Shown: positions 60,411 through 64,000 of the stretch, piece after piece
Layout: each line of letters begins with the position of its first letter
Position numbering within the stretch: the stretch's first letter is position 1
Assembly (NCBI RefSeq): GCF_002794355.1
Contig: NZ_PGOI01000007.1
Span: forward strand, 186,001-250,000
DNA length: 64,000 nt
DNA from: Pseudorhodobacter sp. MZDSW-24AT
Lineage (GTDB): Bacteria; Pseudomonadota; Alphaproteobacteria; Rhodobacterales; Rhodobacteraceae
Direction: 5' to 3'
Notes under the pieces: model-generated
Told to the model about the DNA's origin: nothing
The model's input: the letters and a program-made list of their open reading frames with translations, nothing else
Databases searched by the model: none
Translations under genes and position numbers: made by a program

Positions 60411-61001
60411 ATGAGCAGATTTCTCCGCGCGTCGATATTGTTGCTTTTGCTTGCCGCCTGTGGCGGGGGAAGCAGCAGGTTTTCGGCGCCCCGCGACTTG
60501 GAAAACGCCTGCGCCATCGTGCGTGAGCGTCCACAATATCTCAGCGCCATGCGCGCCACCGAACGCAAATGGGGCATCCCCATCCATGTTCAGATGGCCA
60601 CCATCCATCAGGAATCGAAATTCATCGGCAATGCCCAAACCCCACATCAATTTGCGCTGGGCGTGATTCCGATGGGTCGACAATCCTCGGCCTATGGCTA
60701 TTCGCAAGCGCTGGATGGCACATGGGAAGAGTATCAGCAGGAGCAGAACCGCCGGAGCGCGCGGCGGGACCGGATCTCTGATGCCACCGATTTCATGGGC
60801 TGGTATATGGATCAAAGCGAAAAGCGGCTGGGCATTTCCAAGGCCGACGCCCGCAACCAATATCTTGCCTATCACGAAGGCCGCACCGGCTTTGCCCGGC
60901 AAAGCTATCTGGCCAAGCCATGGCTGGTGGATGTGGCGGGTCGGGTGCAGCGGCGGTCAGAGATGTATGCCCTGCAACTGGCAGGCTGCGGGCGGCGCTA
61001 A
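60411..61001 (+). CDS. Lytic transglycosylase-like lipoprotein
   Basis: The 196-residue product has a lipoprotein signal with lipobox LLAACG (Cys at residue 17). The mature part has MATIHQESKF with the catalytic-type Glu-Ser and a following SAYGYSQAL, which fit the Slt-type transglycosylase fold, plus a YHEGRTGFAR segment. It is probably a small outer-membrane peptidoglycan-degrading enzyme. GAGGGGC is the ribosome-binding site. It is 79 bp after the AEC gene and may be in the same transcript. Confidence 0.85.
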   Translation: MSRFLRASILLLLLAACGGGSSRFSAPRDLENACAIVRERPQYLSAMRATERKWGIPIHVQMATIHQESKFIGNAQTPHQFALGVIPMGRQSSAYGYSQALDGTWEEYQQEQNRRSARRDRISDATDFMGWYMDQSEKRLGISKADARNQYLAYHEGRTGFARQSYLAKPWLVDVAGRVQRRSEMYALQLAGCGRR

Positions 61002-61022
61002 GCCGCCCGCGACGCGCGCGGG

Positions 61023-61625
61023 TTACAGCCCGCGCTTGCGTGTTTCGGCGGTGATGTCAAAATAAGACGCCGGGATCGACCCGCCTTTCGACATTTCCCC
61101 CAGCACCACCGTGGTCTGGTTGCCCACATCATCGGTGATGATCCATTGACGCAACTCTACCGGGTTGGCGGTGAACACCAGTTCGATCGTGCCATAGGCC
61201 GGATTTTCCGGGTCCTGCGCGATCACCCGCGTGGTGTTTTCCACCTCGCGGTGGCCCACCACCATGCGCGCGCGGCCCAGATCGACATTGGCCGCCAGAA
61301 TCAGGTTCAACGGCGTCCGGCGCAGCGGATATTGCTCGGGCGGCTGGTTTGATTTGGGGTCGAAAATCGCCACCTGACTGCCGCCCGCCATCACCAGACT
61401 GCGATCCGGCGGCGCATATTCAAACCGGATGCGCCCGGGCCTGCGGATGAACAGCTTGCCCGTGGCAATCGTGCCGTCTCCGTTGATCTGGGTGAAATCG
61501 GCCTGCACAGTCGTCAGACTGTTCAGATAAGCGGACAGATCGGCCAGCGGGATCCGCGCGGCAAAAGCCGGGGCGCCAAGCGCGAAAAAGGCGAGCGGGG
61601 CCAATATGGCGGTTCTACGGTTCAT
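61023..61625 (-). CDS. LolA-like outer-membrane lipoprotein carrier
   Basis: The 200-residue protein has a signal peptide (MNRRTAILAPLAFFALGAPAFA) and then a LolA-type beta-barrel: SAYLNSLTTVQADFTQIN, LFIRRPGRIRFEYAPPD, and VGNQTTVVLGEM late. LolA ferries lipoproteins through the periplasm from LolCDE to LolB. The ATG at 61625 is preferred over one 6 codons upstream since it starts the signal peptide. It converges on the transglycosylase gene. Confidence 0.88.
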   Translation of the reverse strand: MNRRTAILAPLAFFALGAPAFAARIPLADLSAYLNSLTTVQADFTQINGDGTIATGKLFIRRPGRIRFEYAPPDRSLVMAGGSQVAIFDPKSNQPPEQYPLRRTPLNLILAANVDLGRARMVVGHREVENTTRVIAQDPENPAYGTIELVFTANPVELRQWIITDDVGNQTTVVLGEMSKGGSIPASYFDITAETRKRGL

Positions 61626-61726
61626 GGATGATATATAAGCCACCTTGGGCCGTCCTGAAATCCCCCACCCGCCGCGAGCCTGTCACGACAGGGCGAGGGA
61701 TTGTTACACTTCAGATGCCGAAACCG

Positions 61727-62533
61727 TCAGCGTGACAGAAAGCCGATCAAGGCGGCGTTGAACGCCTCGGCATGGCTGACGTTCACGCCATGCGGCCCGC
61801 CCTCGATCAGCGCAAGCTGGCTGCCATGGATGGCCGCCTTGGTGCGCGCGCCCGAGCCTTCGAAAGGCACGATGCCATCGGAATCGCCGTGCAGAACCAG
61901 TGTCGGCAGCGATACCTTTTTCAGATCCTCGCGGAAATCGGTGGTGCCAAAAGCCTCCATGCAGCCCAAGGCCGCAGCCTGATCGGACTGTTTGCACAAG
62001 GCGATGGCCTTCTGACGCTCTTCCTCCGACACTTTCAACGCGCCGTCGGCAGAAAAGAAATCGCGGGTGAACTGGTCGAAAAAGGCATCGCGGTCGGCGC
62101 GCAGACCGTCTTCCATTTCCTGCGCAGCATCTTCGGTCAGCGGGCCTTCGGGGTTGTCGTCCGACTTCATCAAAAAGGGCGGCACCGCCGAAGCAAAGAC
62201 GACGCTGCGCAGACGGCTTTCGCCATGGTTGGCGATGTAGCGCGCGACCTCGCCGCCCCCCATCGAGAATCCGACCAAAGAGGCATCGCGCAGATCATGC
62301 GACTCCATCAGATCGGCCAGATCCTGCGCCAGCGTATCATAATCAAAGCCCGAGGCAGGCTTTTCCGACTGGCCAAAGCCGCGGCGGTCATAGGTGATCA
62401 CCCGGAAACCAGCCTCGGCCAAGGCAGGCACCTGATGCGCCCAGGCCTTGCCCGACAGCGGCCAGCCGTGAATCAGGATGACAGGGCGGCCCGCGTCGGG
62501 GCCGGTGGCTTCGATATGCAGTTTGACGGACAT
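61727..62533 (-). CDS. Alpha/beta hydrolase, chloroperoxidase-like
   Basis: The 268-residue protein is an alpha/beta hydrolase of the non-haem chloroperoxidase group. The oxyanion region is ILIHGWPLSG, the nucleophile Ser in VGFSMGGGEVARY, the acid Asp in VLHGDSDGIVPF and the His in IEGGPHGVNVSH. Such enzymes act as esterases or perhydrolases. The substrate is unknown. It begins with a clear ATG and has a 146-bp gap to the cyclodeaminase gene. Confidence 0.88.
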   Translation of the reverse strand: MSVKLHIEATGPDAGRPVILIHGWPLSGKAWAHQVPALAEAGFRVITYDRRGFGQSEKPASGFDYDTLAQDLADLMESHDLRDASLVGFSMGGGEVARYIANHGESRLRSVVFASAVPPFLMKSDDNPEGPLTEDAAQEMEDGLRADRDAFFDQFTRDFFSADGALKVSEEERQKAIALCKQSDQAAALGCMEAFGTTDFREDLKKVSLPTLVLHGDSDGIVPFEGSGARTKAAIHGSQLALIEGGPHGVNVSHAEAFNAALIGFLSR

Positions 62534-62679
62534 CTGGGTTCCTGCGGAAAACGGTGTTGCGGTTCAACTTCGCAGGTCAAACGCCACAGCTTCCGGTCAG
62601 TTCCAGAGGCGGAAGGGCGGGCGCAGCACATGCGCGTGATCCCGCCGCACAAGGCGCCAGCCGTTTTGGCCGCAATCCG

Positions 62680-63570
62680 TCAGGCCGCAACCGCCCGCGC
62701 GATGTAATCGGCGGTCATCAGGTCCAGATGCGCGCCACCGCCGTTCTTGGCGATGGTGATGTCATCGGGCGATCTGCGGCTGTAAAAGGCCGGATCATCA
62801 TAAAAATCGGCGATCACATCCGATTCAGAAATGGCACCACTGCGGATCGGCTCGATCAACTCGCCGATATGGCCCAGCGTCGTCTCGCGGCTGTCGACAA
62901 ACAGCCGGGCGCGCGCCATCGCCTCATCATCGACCTCGCGCATGGCCGGGGTATAGGCGCCGATCAAATCCAGATGCTGCCCCGGTTGCAGCCAAGCGCC
63001 CCGGATCAGCGGCGTGCGGGCCATGGTGGCGGTGCAGATGATGTCGGCGGCGCGCACCGCGGCCTCCAGATCTTCGGCCACCGGCAGGCCCATCGCCTCG
63101 GCCGAGGCACGGCTCCGGCTCCAGACCGTGAATTCCGCCTGCGGAAAGGCGCTGGCATAAGCGCTCACCATCGAGCGCGCCACCGTGCCCGCCCCCACCA
63201 GAAGGATGCGACGCGAATCCTTGCGCGCCAGACGTTTGGCCGAAAGCAGGCTGTCGCCAGCGGTTTTCCACTTGGTCACCAGATGGAAATCCACCATCGC
63301 CGCTGGCAGTCCGGTCTTGTCTTCAAACAGCGTGACCGCCCCATTCACCGTGGGCAGGCCCTGCGCGCCATTGCCGGGGAAAACGGTGGCCACCTTCACC
63401 AACTGCCCCAGCCCGTCGATCCAGGCGGCGCGGTTCAGCAGCGTATCTTCGCCGCGATACAGAACCATGTCGCGGATTTCCGCCTTCGGGCGGCGGTGCC
63501 CGGCCTCGATCGCCTCGGTCAGCCCTTGCCATGTCAACCGCGACTCGGCGTCCTTGGTGATGATCTTCAT
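62680..63570 (-). CDS. Ornithine cyclodeaminase/mu-crystallin family protein
   Basis: The 296-residue protein has the family Rossmann domain with ILLVGAGTVARSMVSAYASAF, SR-type cofactor specificity region WSRSRASAEAM, and the HLDLIGAYTPAMREVDDE motif. Lys in KVATVFPGN is the usual catalytic residue. At 296 residues it is a little short of typical ornithine cyclodeaminases; substrates in this family range from ornithine to imino acids, so the reaction is not certain. The ATG at 63570 fits the MKIITKDAE start. The truncated YaiI/YqxD gene lies 76 bp upstream. Confidence 0.85.
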   Translation of the reverse strand: MKIITKDAESRLTWQGLTEAIEAGHRRPKAEIRDMVLYRGEDTLLNRAAWIDGLGQLVKVATVFPGNGAQGLPTVNGAVTLFEDKTGLPAAMVDFHLVTKWKTAGDSLLSAKRLARKDSRRILLVGAGTVARSMVSAYASAFPQAEFTVWSRSRASAEAMGLPVAEDLEAAVRAADIICTATMARTPLIRGAWLQPGQHLDLIGAYTPAMREVDDEAMARARLFVDSRETTLGHIGELIEPIRSGAISESDVIADFYDDPAFYSRRSPDDITIAKNGGGAHLDLMTADYIARAVAA

Positions 63571-63646
63571 GCGCCCAATCCTGCTTGTGCCATCCTTGCG
63601 TCTGCCCCGGACGCGCTGCCCATAGAGCCTGCGGCACGCCGGGGTT

Positions 63647-64000
63647 TCAACCCCCGACCTGCGCCTTTGCCGCCCGCACCACCCGGTCGAGCACATCCAG
63701 AAAGCGCGAGCGGTCCGCCTTGGAAAAGGGCCGCCCGCCGCCTTGGCGAAAGGGGTCGGCGCTGCGCAGGTCCTGCATCAGATCGCGCGTGGCCAAGGCC
63801 ATGCCGATATTGGCTTGGCCCAGTTCCTCGCCATTGTGCTTGATCACCCGCGCCCCCGCCGCCACGCATTTCGCGGCCAAGGGAATATCGCCTGTCACCA
63901 CCACATCGCCCGGACCGCAGGCCTCGGCGATCCATTTGTCGGCCTCATCGGGGCCGCTGGCCACGAACACGCTTTCCACCAAAGGATTGGGCGAAGGCCG
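63647..64000 (-). CDS. YaiI/YqxD (DUF188) family protein, 5' truncated
   Basis: About 117 residues are visible and the frame is open to the right window edge, so the N-terminus is cut. The visible part has [30 protein letters not shown] and [20 protein letters not shown], then [13 protein letters not shown], which match DUF188 proteins of about 150 residues. The family is PIN-like and its function is unknown. Roughly 30 residues are expected to be missing. Confidence 0.9.
   Translation of the reverse strand, partial: RPSPNPLVESVFVASGPDEADKWIAEACGPGDVVVTGDIPLAAKCVAAGARVIKHNGEELGQANIGMALATRDLMQDLRSADPFRQGGGRPFSKADRSRFLDVLDRVVRAAKAQVGG

Noticed and set aside
1-64000. CRISPR arrays, insertion sequences, prophage or defence islands
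   Set aside because: No regular repeat-spacer pattern, transposase, integrase, restriction or toxin-antitoxin genes were seen anywhere.

Overview
The window is an ordinary, gene-dense stretch of alphaproteobacterial chromosome, GC-rich and with strong third-position GC bias. The gene set points to Rhodobacteraceae (Rhodobacter/Gemmobacter-like): dnaX-ybaB-recR, leuC/leuD/leuB scattered with membrane genes between them, a TrcR/DUF1013 regulator, COQ9 divergent from rpsU, a 44-residue aa3-oxidase subunit IV, DUF6173, a DmdC-like acyl-CoA dehydrogenase, phbA-phbB, and a SelD fused to an FAD/NAD(P) oxidoreductase. The genus call is an inference from gene content; no rRNA or phylogenetic marker comparison could be run. 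I see no phage, insertion sequence, integrase, CRISPR array or toxin-antitoxin pair. Both window edges cut genes (an amidase at the left, a YaiI/YqxD protein at the right).

Layout. 1-5.9 kb: amidase, PLP aminotransferase and the DNA translocase ftsK, closed by a clear terminator. 5.9-8.4 kb: an RNase T2, the TrcR regulator and a membrane-bound LytTR regulator. 8.6-12.8 kb: the replication/repair cluster dnaX-ybaB-recR, a small phosphatase, and rsfS-rlmH. 13.2-19.2 kb: leuC, leuD and leuB with three unrelated genes interleaved. 19.3-22.9 kb: a DMT exporter, a low-GC patch with a small zinc-ribbon ORF and tRNA-Pro(CGG), a quinone oxidoreductase, COQ9 and rpsU. 23-29.5 kb: OYE-type oxidoreductase, divergent Lrp/alanine dehydrogenase, MscL, GNAT, AzlCD exporter, a lipoprotein, cytochrome oxidase subunit IV and DUF6173.

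29.5-45.5 kb: an acyl-CoA dehydrogenase/MBL/DUF6173 operon, Sua5, GreA, ETF-ubiquinone oxidoreductase followed by a tail-anchored DUF1493-like protein, a TPR protein overlapping ispE, a polyprenyl synthase, a TrmN6-like methyltransferase, small DUF465 and basic proteins, a YddG-like exporter, and phbA-phbB for polyhydroxybutyrate precursor synthesis. 45.6-54.8 kb: an EAL-domain protein, tag, mnmH and selD (selenouridine tRNA modification), a short RpoN, RNase R, moaE-moaD. 54.8-64 kb: pgsA, msrC-mmuM-rluA, an RsbV/RsbW-like STAS/ATPase pair, hspQ, an AEC carrier, a lytic-transglycosylase-like lipoprotein, LolA-like, an alpha/beta hydrolase, an ornithine cyclodeaminase family protein and the truncated YaiI/YqxD protein.

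Functional links: acyl-CoA dehydrogenase electrons would pass through ETF to the ETF-QO encoded 3 kb away; phbA-phbB draw on the same acetyl-CoA pool; SelD supplies selenophosphate to MnmH next door. The most unusual items are non-coding: a dispersed intergenic repeat in three copies, a perfect 15-bp hairpin between phbA and phbB, mutually exclusive hairpins after rpsU, and tandem duplication of the moaE 3' end. I did not find a convincing undescribed multi-gene system; the best candidates for new biology are small, and I rank them modestly.
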